Source: CAZSGN01 sp964606415 (lineage in GTDB: Bacteria; Bacteroidota; Bacteroidia; Bacteroidales; JBBRXJ01). Taken from it: a stretch of DNA of 12,916 nt. The notes beneath the pieces were generated by a model that worked only from the letters and a program-made list of their open reading frames with translations, had not been told where the DNA came from and did no database searches. Position numbers and translations under genes: made by a program. The stretch's first letter is position 1; each line of letters starts with the position of its first letter. The stretch is from NCBI GenBank assembly GCA_964606415.1, contig CAZSGN010000060.1:1-12916 (forward strand). The letters are read 5' to 3'. This document shows positions 8,086 through 12,916 of the stretch, one piece after another.

Positions 8086-8268
8086 TTATTTAATTTCTTT
8101 GTGAACAGTTTGTTTTTTCAGGTATGGATTATATTTTTTCATCTCTAACCTGTCAGGTGTGTTTTTTTTGTTTTTTGTCGTAATGTATCTGGACATCCCT
8201 GGCACGCCTGAATTTTTTTGTTCGGTACATTCAAGAATGACCTGAACACGATTCCCTTTTTTAGCCAT
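8086..8268 (-). CDS. rpmG: 50S ribosomal protein bL33
   Basis: A small, basic protein of the large subunit near the E-site; 60 aa, usual for the family. The recognisable core is SRYITTKNKKNTPDRLEMKK followed by YNPYLKKQTVHKEIK. Only one cysteine (Cys14) is present, so it is the zinc-free form without paired CxxC motifs. It lies between rpmB (143 nt upstream) and the bL38 gene (8 nt downstream), the usual arrangement in this phylum. The 143-nt leader contains several small inverted repeats. I found no good promoter in it, so the gene is probably cotranscribed with rpmB. Confidence 0.96.
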   Translation of the reverse strand: MAKKGNRVQVILECTEQKNSGVPGMSRYITTKNKKNTPDRLEMKKYNPYLKKQTVHKEIK

Positions 8269-8350
8269 AATTCATATATTTATATTATTTTTAACCTGTT
8301 ATGATTTGTTCCCTAAGACGGGATGAACATCCTAAATAAACATTACCCTC

Positions 8351-8370
8351 AAAAAACCGATGCGATTTTT
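8351..8370 (-). terminator. Weak terminator-like hairpin in the rpmB-rpmG spacer
   Basis: The minus-strand RNA reads AAAAAUCG-CAU-CGGUUUUUU: an 8-bp stem with one U-G wobble and a following U-tract. Only two G-C pairs support it, so it is a weak terminator or attenuator at best. On the plus strand the same position is a C-A mismatch, which favours a minus-strand role. It lies 41 nt after the rpmB stop. Confidence 0.35.
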
Positions 8371-8373
8371 GTG

Positions 8374-8390
8374 TGATAAATTATTTATCA
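8374..8390. repeat. AT-rich 17-nt palindrome in the rpmB-rpmG spacer
   Basis: TGATAAAT-T-ATTTATCA is a perfect 8-bp inverted repeat around one T. It sits just upstream, in the transcribed direction, of the weak hairpin at 8351-8370. It could be an RNA stem or a dimeric protein site. Because it is AT-rich it may also be chance. A third small inverted repeat, GGATG-AA-CATCC, lies at 8321-8332. Confidence 0.4.
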
Positions 8391-8411
8391 TGTTATCGAT
8401 GTTTCATTTTT

Positions 8412-8654
8412 TTAATAAGATGAGATATAACCTTTTGATTTTGCTCTTTTTAATGCCTCAGCAAGTCCTACCTTATTGATGATCCTGATACCAGAAGCAG
8501 TTACTGTCAGATCAATCCATCGACTTTCCGTGTCAAGATAAAACCTTTTCTGGAACATATTTGGATAAAATTTCCTTTTGGTTTTCTTATGTGAATGAGA
8601 AACATTATTTCCCGTCACAACTTTCTTCCCTGTTATTTGACAAACCTTCGACAT
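8412..8654 (-). CDS. rpmB: 50S ribosomal protein bL28
   Basis: A large-subunit protein; 80 aa, normal for the family. Family hallmarks include the N-terminal MSKVCQITGKKVVTGNNVSH, then the KTKRKFYPNMFQKRF stretch and the C-terminal SGIRIINKVGLAEALKRAK. Only a single cysteine (Cys5) is present, as in the zinc-independent form. It is the first gene of the minus-strand block rpmB-rpmG-bL38-ftsY-rimO. A promoter fits 40-71 nt upstream of its ATG. There is no Shine-Dalgarno sequence in the leader. Confidence 0.97.
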   Translation of the reverse strand: MSKVCQITGKKVVTGNNVSHSHKKTKRKFYPNMFQKRFYLDTESRWIDLTVTASGIRIINKVGLAEALKRAKSKGYISSY

Positions 8655-8693
8655 CGCTTGTTTAAGTTTTAACTGTTATAATTAAAATTTCTG

Positions 8694-8725
8694 CAAAATA
8701 ATTGAATTTATTTTAAATTATCAAA
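8694..8725 (-). promoter_or_regulatory. Candidate promoter of the rpmB-rpmG-bL38 operon
   Basis: On the minus strand a TTTG -33 element (8722-8725) is separated by 20 nt from TTATTTTG (8694-8701), a 7-of-8 match to TAnnTTTG. The spacing fits the Bacteroidota primary-sigma promoter. It predicts a leader of about 30 nt before rpmB. The -33 element lies inside the perfect inverted repeat at 8716-8738. Confidence 0.55.
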
Positions 8726-8738
8726 CCTTTTGATAATT
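8716..8738. repeat. Perfect 10-3-10 inverted repeat over the rpmB promoter
   Basis: AATTATCAAA-CCT-TTTGATAATT, arms 8716-8725 and 8729-8738. It covers the predicted -33 element of the rpmB promoter, so it is placed like an operator. It could instead form a hairpin in transcripts reading through from cinA, but no U-tract follows it on the minus strand. Confidence 0.5.
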
Positions 8739-8755
8739 ATTTTTTAAAAAGATTC

Positions 8756-8774
8756 CTAATCCTGAGAGGGTTAG
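8756..8774. other. Imperfect stem-loop between cinA and rpmB
   Basis: The arms CTAATCCT and AGGGTTAG enclose GAG. On the plus strand the stem is complete with one U-G wobble; on the minus strand that position is a C-A mismatch. On the minus strand a five-T run follows 4 nt later, so it may be a weak cinA terminator. A 15-nt direct repeat (ATTATTTTTTAAAAA) at 8736-8750 and 8780-8794 brackets it. Confidence 0.35.
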
Positions 8775-8795
8775 AATATATTATTTTTTAAAAAA

Positions 8796-10043
8796 CTAAT
8801 TTTCAGTAATTTGTATTGTTTTCTTGAGCATATTTAAAGCATAATAAGATGACCTGATTATATTCCGTTCCCGGTCCTTGCCAAAATGAAATTTTTTTGA
8901 ATTGACGCCATTTTTATAAGCAACCGCGATCCACACTGTCCCGACAGGTTTTTCAGAAGTGCCTCCTTCCGGTCCTGCAATACCAGAAGTTGATATGGCA
9001 TAATCTGTTTGCATCAATATCCTGGCTCCTATAGCCATCTGCTCAACAACTTGCTGACTAACAGCGCCATGCTGTTTCAGATTGCTTTCCGAAACTTTCA
9101 GCAATTCTTTCTTTATCGGGTTTGAATAAGCGACAATACTTCCTTTAAAGTAATTACTGCTGCCGGGCACAGAGGTGATTAAACGTGCAATATTTCCGCC
9201 GGTACAACTTTCAGCCGTAGCAAGAGTCTGGCCCTGTTTTTTCAGCTGATAGCCGATTAATGCTTCCAGCGTATCATGATCATAGCCTATGATAAAATCT
9301 CTTATAATGACTTCTATTCGATGCAGCTGCTCCTGCAATTGCTTATATACTTCTTCTTTTTGATCTCCCCTGGCACTTAACCTTAATCGCATATAAGAAG
9401 GAGACGGAAGATAAGCCAGTTTAACGTTTTCTGGTAACTCATCTTCAAAATTATTCAATAGCTCAGAAAGTTGTGCTTCAAATAATCCCTGGGTCAAAAT
9501 TGTTTTATGCAAGACAAAGGGTAAATTAAACTGATCTTTTAAACGGGGAATAACTTCTTTCTGAATCAAATATTTCATTTCATGAGGGACACCGGGTAAA
9601 GAAATAACGATCTTCCCTCCTTCTTCAAGCCAAAGCCCAGAAGCTGTACCATTAGGATTAGTAAGAATTTTTGCTTTTTCCGGTACTTTTGCCTGATCTT
9701 TGTTTGCATTATTTAAACTGGCCTTTCTTTCCCTGAGGAAAGCTTTTATTTGTTTCAAAACAACTTTATTTTCAATTAAATGAGTATCAAATAACTGACA
9801 TAAAGCATTTTTTGTTGTATCATCACGGGTTGGTCCAAGTCCTCCCGTCATTATTACAACGGAGGCTTGATTAAATGCATTTTGAACGACTGCTTTGATT
9901 GCTCCGGGGTGATCGCTAATGGTTGTTTTCCTGCTAACACTAAATCCTTCTTTATTCATCTCTGCCGCGATCCATGCTGCATTGGTATCAATAACCTGAC
10001 CAATCAATAATTCTTCTCCGATGGTAATAATTTCAATATTCAT
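8796..10043 (-). CDS. cinA: CinA: ADP-ribose pyrophosphatase-like / NMN amidohydrolase fusion
   Basis: A two-domain pyridine-nucleotide salvage protein of normal length (415 aa). The N-terminal COG1058 (molybdopterin-binding-like) domain begins MNIEIITIGEELLIGQVIDT and carries TGGLGPTRDD (66-75). In characterised relatives this domain hydrolyses ADP-ribose. The C-terminal PncC-type domain (about 255-415) carries AESCTGG (277-283) and SGIAGPEGG (353-361), the signature of nicotinamide-mononucleotide deamidase, which returns NMN to NAD synthesis. Both halves look complete. The historical name means competence-induced, but nothing here indicates competence regulation. It lies downstream of two same-strand tRNA genes (137-nt gap) and upstream of the ribosomal-protein block. 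It has no Shine-Dalgarno sequence and no convincing promoter of its own. Confidence 0.95.
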   Translation of the reverse strand: MNIEIITIGEELLIGQVIDTNAAWIAAEMNKEGFSVSRKTTISDHPGAIKAVVQNAFNQASVVIMTGGLGPTRDDTTKNALCQLFDTHLIENKVVLKQIKAFLRERKASLNNANKDQAKVPEKAKILTNPNGTASGLWLEEGGKIVISLPGVPHEMKYLIQKEVIPRLKDQFNLPFVLHKTILTQGLFEAQLSELLNNFEDELPENVKLAYLPSPSYMRLRLSARGDQKEEVYKQLQEQLHRIEVIIRDFIIGYDHDTLEALIGYQLKKQGQTLATAESCTGGNIARLITSVPGSSNYFKGSIVAYSNPIKKELLKVSESNLKQHGAVSQQVVEQMAIGARILMQTDYAISTSGIAGPEGGTSEKPVGTVWIAVAYKNGVNSKKFHFGKDRERNIIRSSYYALNMLKKTIQITEN

Positions 10044-10180
10044 AAAAAATAGTCGAATGAATGTCTTCTGATAAAAAATAATAATCTTTCAATCCCTCTT
10101 CTCTTTGAAATAAAAATTTTTCGTGATATTAAATGATTGAATGGTTATGATTGAAAAAAAACAAAGCGATATATAAAACG

Positions 10181-10253
10181 AGCGGTAGACGGGAATCGAA
10201 CCCGCGACCTCAAGCTTGGGAAGCTTGCGCTCTACCGACTGAGCTACTACCGC
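10181..10253 (-). tRNA. tRNA-Gly (anticodon CCC)
   Basis: A complete 73-nt cloverleaf. The acceptor GCGGTAG/CTACCGC is perfect, the D stem is GCTC/GAGC, the anticodon stem CAAGC/GCTTG is perfect, and the loop TTCCCAA has CCC at 34-36, reading GGG. The T stem GCGGG/CCCGT has the TTCGATT loop. The discriminator is U73, as usual for glycine tRNA. The 3' CCA is not encoded. It lies 11 nt after tRNA-Thr on the same strand and was probably cotranscribed with it. Confidence 0.95.
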
Positions 10254-10264
10254 ATTATATTATG

Positions 10265-10337
10265 AGCCTCCCACGGGACTCGAACCCGCAACCTGCTAAT
10301 TACGAGTGAGCCGCTCTACCAACTGAGCTAAAGAGGC
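10265..10337 (-). tRNA. tRNA-Thr (anticodon CGU), with a mismatch in the anticodon stem
   Basis: A 73-nt cloverleaf. The acceptor is GCCTCTT/GGGAGGC with two G-U pairs, the D stem is GCTC/GAGC, and the T stem is GCGGG/CCCGT with loop TTCGAGT. The anticodon loop CTCGTAA places CGU at 34-36, reading the threonine codon ACG. The anticodon stem GCTCA/TTAGC has a C30-U40 mismatch; the other four pairs are Watson-Crick. CCA is not encoded. It is the first gene of a tRNA pair with a good promoter 15 nt upstream. Confidence 0.9.
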
Positions 10338-10642
10338 AGATCGAACTCATGCAAAAATAATCAATTATGGATTAAAAAAACAGCAGGAACCCTTTAAAAA
10401 AAGATTTAAATCGCAAATAGTAGAGAATAATGAGTAATTATCAGCAATAAATGATATACTCAACAAAACACCAGTTACGATAAATAAAATGGCCATGTTT
10501 ATTCTGATTGTTGAATTTGTATTTCAAGAATTTTGCTGTTGGTTTGGCCTTCTATCCGGCAATTTCCTGGTACAGCATAAGACAAATATTTTTTTCTGCT
10601 TCACATTTTTCTTCATTGAGTTAAGAAGAAACAACAGATTAA
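10338..10642. other. Gene-poor stretch between tRNA-Thr and the DUF2490-type gene
   Basis: 305 nt. Its left end holds the tRNA promoter. The rest is the 3' flank of the DUF2490-type gene and shows no convincing gene, repeat or GC-rich terminator. The two longest readable frames are a 43-codon hydrophobic frame (minus, 10496 to 10365) and a 64-codon frame overlapping the DUF2490-type gene. Neither has a recognisable domain or ribosome-binding evidence. Confidence 0.6.
10352..10359 (-). promoter_or_regulatory. Candidate promoter of the tRNA-Thr/tRNA-Gly pair, -7 element
   Basis: The minus strand reads TATTTTTG, a perfect TAnnTTTG match, 14 nt before the 5' end of mature tRNA-Thr. The -33 region is T-rich (a T7 run at 10374-10380) rather than a clean TTTG. 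The placement would give a very short 5' leader, as is common for tRNA genes. Confidence 0.55.
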
Positions 10643-11299
10643 CTAAAAATGGATAATTGAGACGATTTGACCTACATGAATGGTTCCCCATTTGTTTTGA
10701 ACACGATTTTTGAACCATATATAATCGAAATGGATTTTAAAATGATCCAGGGGCGCTACCTGAAGGCCTATATAAAAATGATTGCCGGTGAATTTCCTGC
10801 TTTTATGATTAAAGAAAGATTCATTAGCAACATAAGGGGTTATTTTTAATGCGGTTAATTCCAGTGGCGTTATTATTGAAAAGATATTCCTGCTTTGTAT
10901 GTAATCTTTTTTCTGTGGGTACATGCGGTAAGAAAACCGATGCCTGTCCGAAATATCAAATCCTCCCCACGTCCATTTATATCTTGCCTCAATCGTAGGG
11001 CGATATTCAATACTCCACAAGCCAGGCTGCGCTATTCTATGAAAAACATGCCGGTATCCTGCAAAAGCATCCCATTGATCAGAAAATTGATGTCCAACCC
11101 TTACATGGGTATAAGAAAAATAATTTTCTCCTCCATTGCGGAAATTATTTTGATGACTGGCATCAACAATCCATGAGGGCGTTATCTGGTTACTAACACT
11201 AACAACTCCCCAAAACTCAGCACTTTGAGCTTTTACCATGCATGGCAAGACAATAAATATTATTAATAAAGAAATAATCCGGCTATTGAGTCTTTTCAT
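10643..11299 (-). CDS. Probable DUF2490-family outer-membrane beta-barrel protein
   Basis: 218 aa. It begins with a clear signal peptide: MKRLNSR, a hydrophobic core (about 8-19) and a likely signal peptidase I site after VKA (residue 24). The mature part alternates polar and aromatic residues in strands such as GYRHVF, IEARYKW and IHFDYIWFK, and ends in a phenylalanine, as many outer-membrane barrels do. The HRFSYRMYP stretch and the length fit the DUF2490 family (PF10677), whose molecular role is unknown to me. That assignment is from memory of the family pattern. No catalytic residues can be named. A cysteine at position 20 follows Pro and does not form a lipobox. It is probably monocistronic: the pfkA terminator lies upstream and a non-coding gap downstream. 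Confidence 0.75.
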   Translation of the reverse strand: MKRLNSRIISLLIIFIVLPCMVKAQSAEFWGVVSVSNQITPSWIVDASHQNNFRNGGENYFSYTHVRVGHQFSDQWDAFAGYRHVFHRIAQPGLWSIEYRPTIEARYKWTWGGFDISDRHRFSYRMYPQKKDYIQSRNIFSIITPLELTALKITPYVANESFFNHKSRKFTGNHFYIGLQVAPLDHFKIHFDYIWFKNRVQNKWGTIHVGQIVSIIHF

Positions 11300-11449
11300 T
11301 TTTTGTCATTTTATCTTACCAAGTCGGATTTTTGGCAAACAGGTTGGCCTGGTTACCTATTATTTATATTAAATCAGGGAATCATCGTGATTTGCTAACG
11401 CATCATTAGGTTTGTGTATTTATATCGCTTGATTAAATTAAGTATTCCG

Positions 11450-11457
11450 CAAAAATA
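11450..11457 (-). promoter_or_regulatory. Candidate promoter of the DUF2490-type gene, -7 element
   Basis: The minus strand reads TATTTTTG, a perfect TAnnTTTG match, placed just after the pfkA terminator. No good TTTG stands at the -33 distance, and the site lies in a T-rich terminator tail where chance matches are likely. If real, the 5' leader would be about 140 nt. That leader contains a small inverted repeat around GGTAACC but nothing I recognise as a riboswitch. Confidence 0.35.
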
Positions 11458-11464
11458 AAAATAA

Positions 11465-11498
11465 AAAAGCTGCCTGAACATTATTCCAGACAGCTTTT
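11465..11498 (-). terminator. Intrinsic terminator of pfkA
   Basis: The arms AAAAGCTG (11465-11472) and CAGCTTTT (11491-11498) continue through a C-A mismatch into CTG/CAG, enclosing an AT-rich loop. On the minus strand the stem is followed by a T6-A-T5 tract. It lies 17 nt after the pfkA stop codon. Confidence 0.85.
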
Positions 11499-11514
11499 CA
11501 AATGTATAAAAAAT

Positions 11515-12744
11515 TTACCAGTTAAGAATTTTGATCATATCAAAATCTTCTGGCTTGTCAACATATTGTTTTGCTTCCTGGTAATCATCTTCGCAAATAA
11601 ATTGAAGATTATTCCTGATGATTGTCTGTGAACGTTCTCCCATAATATCCACAAGCCTTGGTGGGATTTTACCGTCGCTATCCTGAAGATCTTTCAAATG
11701 GAGAGGAGAAACATTGCCTTCGTGGTCAACATAAACCATACAACCTGTGTGGCCATCTTTAAAGAGTTTATAAACGCCCAGACCTAATTGTGAGCAATAT
11801 ACCAAATCAAAAGCGATAGGCGCAACACACCGGACTTCATAACCAACTTCACATGGCCTGGCTTTTACTTTAATACCCAGATCCTGAAGTTTTTTCTCAA
11901 GCACCTCATTAAAAATATGGGCTTTGGATAATTTACCTAATTCAGGATGGCCATGCTCATCATAAGAAAAAATAATACCGGATTTTTCTATCTCTTCCTC
12001 ACTTAATTCATGAAAAACCCCTTCTGATACAATGGCCGCACCATAAGGAATTCCCATAATTTTCCTTTTAAGGATGGATGAAATAACCAGGTTCATGATT
12101 TTTTCAACGGTAATTTCCGTTTTATTAAACATTTCCGGTATAATCATCATAGGATAGTGACATGCACTGCCAATTCCTGCTGCAAGATGTCCGGCCGAAC
12201 GTCCCATTGCAGAAACAATAAACCAGGTTTCACTTGTGCGGGCATCTTCATAGACTGTATTACAAATACGCACACCTGCTTCCTTGGCACTTTGATAGCC
12301 AAAAGTAGGCCTGTTGTTTGGCAAAGGCAGGTCATTGTCTATTGTCTTTGGGACGTGAATATTGGATATAGAGAATTTATTTTCCTGGAGAAAATTAGCC
12401 ACCCGGTTGGCTGTTGAGGCCGTATCATCACCCCCAACTGTTACCAATAGACGGATATTATTGTTTTTAAACAAATCAATATTGAAATCATTTTTGAAAT
12501 TATCATCAGAAGGCTTATAACGGCTCATCTTAATGGAAGACCCTCCCCTGTTAAAAATATCATCAGCGTAAAGAAAATCAATATCGACCATTCTGGGCTC
12601 TTTGGTAAAAAGGCTGGAATAACCTCCATGCAAACCTATTACCCTGTAACCATGACGAAGGAAGATTTTCGCAACACTTCCTACAACAGTATTCATTCCC
12701 GGGGCTGGTCCTCCTCCGGTTAAAATTGCAACGGCTTCTTTCAT
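11515..12744 (-). CDS. 6-phosphofructokinase, PPi-dependent type
   Basis: It phosphorylates fructose 6-phosphate to fructose 1,6-bisphosphate in glycolysis. It is 409 aa, longer than the ATP-dependent PfkA of E. coli (about 320). The phosphate-donor loop is GGGPAPGMN (10-18). The key donor-selectivity positions read GGDD (104-107) and PKTIDND (132-138). In PPi-dependent enzymes the second Asp of GGDD and the Lys of PKTIDND replace the Gly residues (GGDGS, PGTIDND) of ATP enzymes. The substrate-site motif MGRSAGHLA (180-188) is present. The sequence therefore predicts a reversible, PPi-using enzyme (EC 2.7.1.90). Inference from motifs alone cannot exclude ATP use. Transcription ends at its own terminator. 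No Shine-Dalgarno sequence is seen, and the possible promoter (7 of 8 match TATATTTT about 41 nt upstream) is weak. Confidence 0.92.
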   Translation of the reverse strand: MKEAVAILTGGGPAPGMNTVVGSVAKIFLRHGYRVIGLHGGYSSLFTKEPRMVDIDFLYADDIFNRGGSSIKMSRYKPSDDNFKNDFNIDLFKNNNIRLLVTVGGDDTASTANRVANFLQENKFSISNIHVPKTIDNDLPLPNNRPTFGYQSAKEAGVRICNTVYEDARTSETWFIVSAMGRSAGHLAAGIGSACHYPMMIIPEMFNKTEITVEKIMNLVISSILKRKIMGIPYGAAIVSEGVFHELSEEEIEKSGIIFSYDEHGHPELGKLSKAHIFNEVLEKKLQDLGIKVKARPCEVGYEVRCVAPIAFDLVYCSQLGLGVYKLFKDGHTGCMVYVDHEGNVSPLHLKDLQDSDGKIPPRLVDIMGERSQTIIRNNLQFICEDDYQEAKQYVDKPEDFDMIKILNW

Positions 12745-12829
12745 AACTATTTAATTTATTTTACTGGTTTTACTTTTGCTCGGTAAAAATATAAAATTCA
12801 GTTGTTTTGCAAATTATTTTTTTAAAATA

Positions 12830-12860
12830 AAAAAGTCCGGCTCAAAGAACCAGACTTTTT
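12830..12860 (-). terminator. Intrinsic terminator of the tRNA-Lys transcript
   Basis: The arms AAAAAGTC (12830-12837) and GACTTTTT (12853-12860), extended by GG/CC past a C-A mismatch, enclose a 9-nt loop. On the minus strand the stem ends in a T-rich tail. The 5' arm begins at the last base of the encoded tRNA CCA, so there is no spacer between tRNA and terminator. Confidence 0.85.
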
Positions 12861-12916
12861 GGTGACCCAGCTGGGGCTCGAACCCAGGACCCCATCCTTA
12901 AAAGGGATGTGCTCTA
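12860..12916 (-). tRNA. tRNA-Lys (anticodon UUU), 5' end cut by the window edge
   Basis: The 3' 57 nt of a tRNA. The visible part has the end of the D loop, a GAGC D-stem arm, the anticodon stem CATCC/GGATG with loop CTTTTAA (UUU at 34-36, reading AAA/AAG), the T stem CTGGG/CCCAG with loop TTCGAGC, the acceptor arm CTGGGTC, discriminator A and an encoded CCA. The acceptor 5' strand lies outside the window. Unlike the two other tRNA genes here, its CCA is encoded. Confidence 0.93.

Noticed and set aside
10133..10155. A direct repeat ATGATTGAA twice at 14-nt spacing between cinA and tRNA-Gly
   Set aside because: Two short AT-rich copies with no third copy and no link to a promoter; probably chance.
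10365..10496. A 43-aa hydrophobic frame on the minus strand (MAILFIVTGVLLSISF...)
   Set aside because: It could be a membrane micropeptide, but it has no Shine-Dalgarno sequence, no neighbour coupling and an AT-rich composition that makes hydrophobic frames likely by chance. It also overlaps the tRNA promoter region.
10524..10718. A 64-codon minus-strand frame at the 3' end of the DUF2490-type gene
   Set aside because: It overlaps the DUF2490-type coding region in another frame and resembles no family. Its low-complexity lysine and glutamine content fits AT-rich non-coding DNA.
1..12916. A search for mobile elements, CRISPR, defence or toxin genes
   Set aside because: No transposase, integrase, regular repeat array or toxin-antitoxin-like pair was seen. 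The gene order is typical of core Bacteroidota chromosome, so no novel system is claimed.

Overview
The window looks like ordinary core chromosome of an AT-rich member of the Bacteroidota, probably near the Bacteroidales. I cannot place it more closely. Four things support this. A DUF4295/bL38-type ribosomal protein gene, found only in that phylum, sits beside rpmB and rpmG. Most genes lack a Shine-Dalgarno sequence and have A/T-rich leaders instead. Matches to the phylum's -7 promoter consensus (TAnnTTTG) stand before several transcription units. There is also a DUF2490-type outer-membrane protein and a PPi-type phosphofructokinase. I found no insertion sequence, prophage, CRISPR array, toxin-antitoxin pair or defence gene. 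All recognisable genes are intact apart from a tRNA cut by the right edge.

Layout from left to right: clpC (minus) ends in a terminator near the left edge and diverges from gyrA (plus), sharing a 192-nt intergenic region. gyrA converges on rimO, and the two share one perfect bidirectional terminator. From right to left, the block rpmB, rpmG, the bL38 gene, ftsY and rimO reads as a translation-and-secretion operon. Its genes encode two 50S proteins, a third phylum-specific ribosomal protein, the SRP receptor, and the enzyme that methylthiolates ribosomal protein uS12. Two terminator-like hairpins inside the block could step down expression along it. cinA lies upstream, followed by a pair of tRNA genes (Gly-CCC and Thr-CGU), a stretch of about 300 nt without a convincing gene, the DUF2490-type gene, a PPi-type 6-phosphofructokinase gene, and the 3' part of a tRNA-Lys gene.

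The points most worth a second look are modest. GyrA carries Leu where quinolone-sensitive enzymes usually have Ser. The tRNA-Thr(CGU) has a C-U mismatch in its anticodon stem. An intrinsic-terminator-like hairpin lies 16 nt upstream of ftsY. A perfect 10-3-10 inverted repeat overlaps the predicted -33 element of the ribosomal-protein promoter. clpC has a clear Shine-Dalgarno sequence in a lineage that mostly avoids them. I did not find a novel multi-gene system here.
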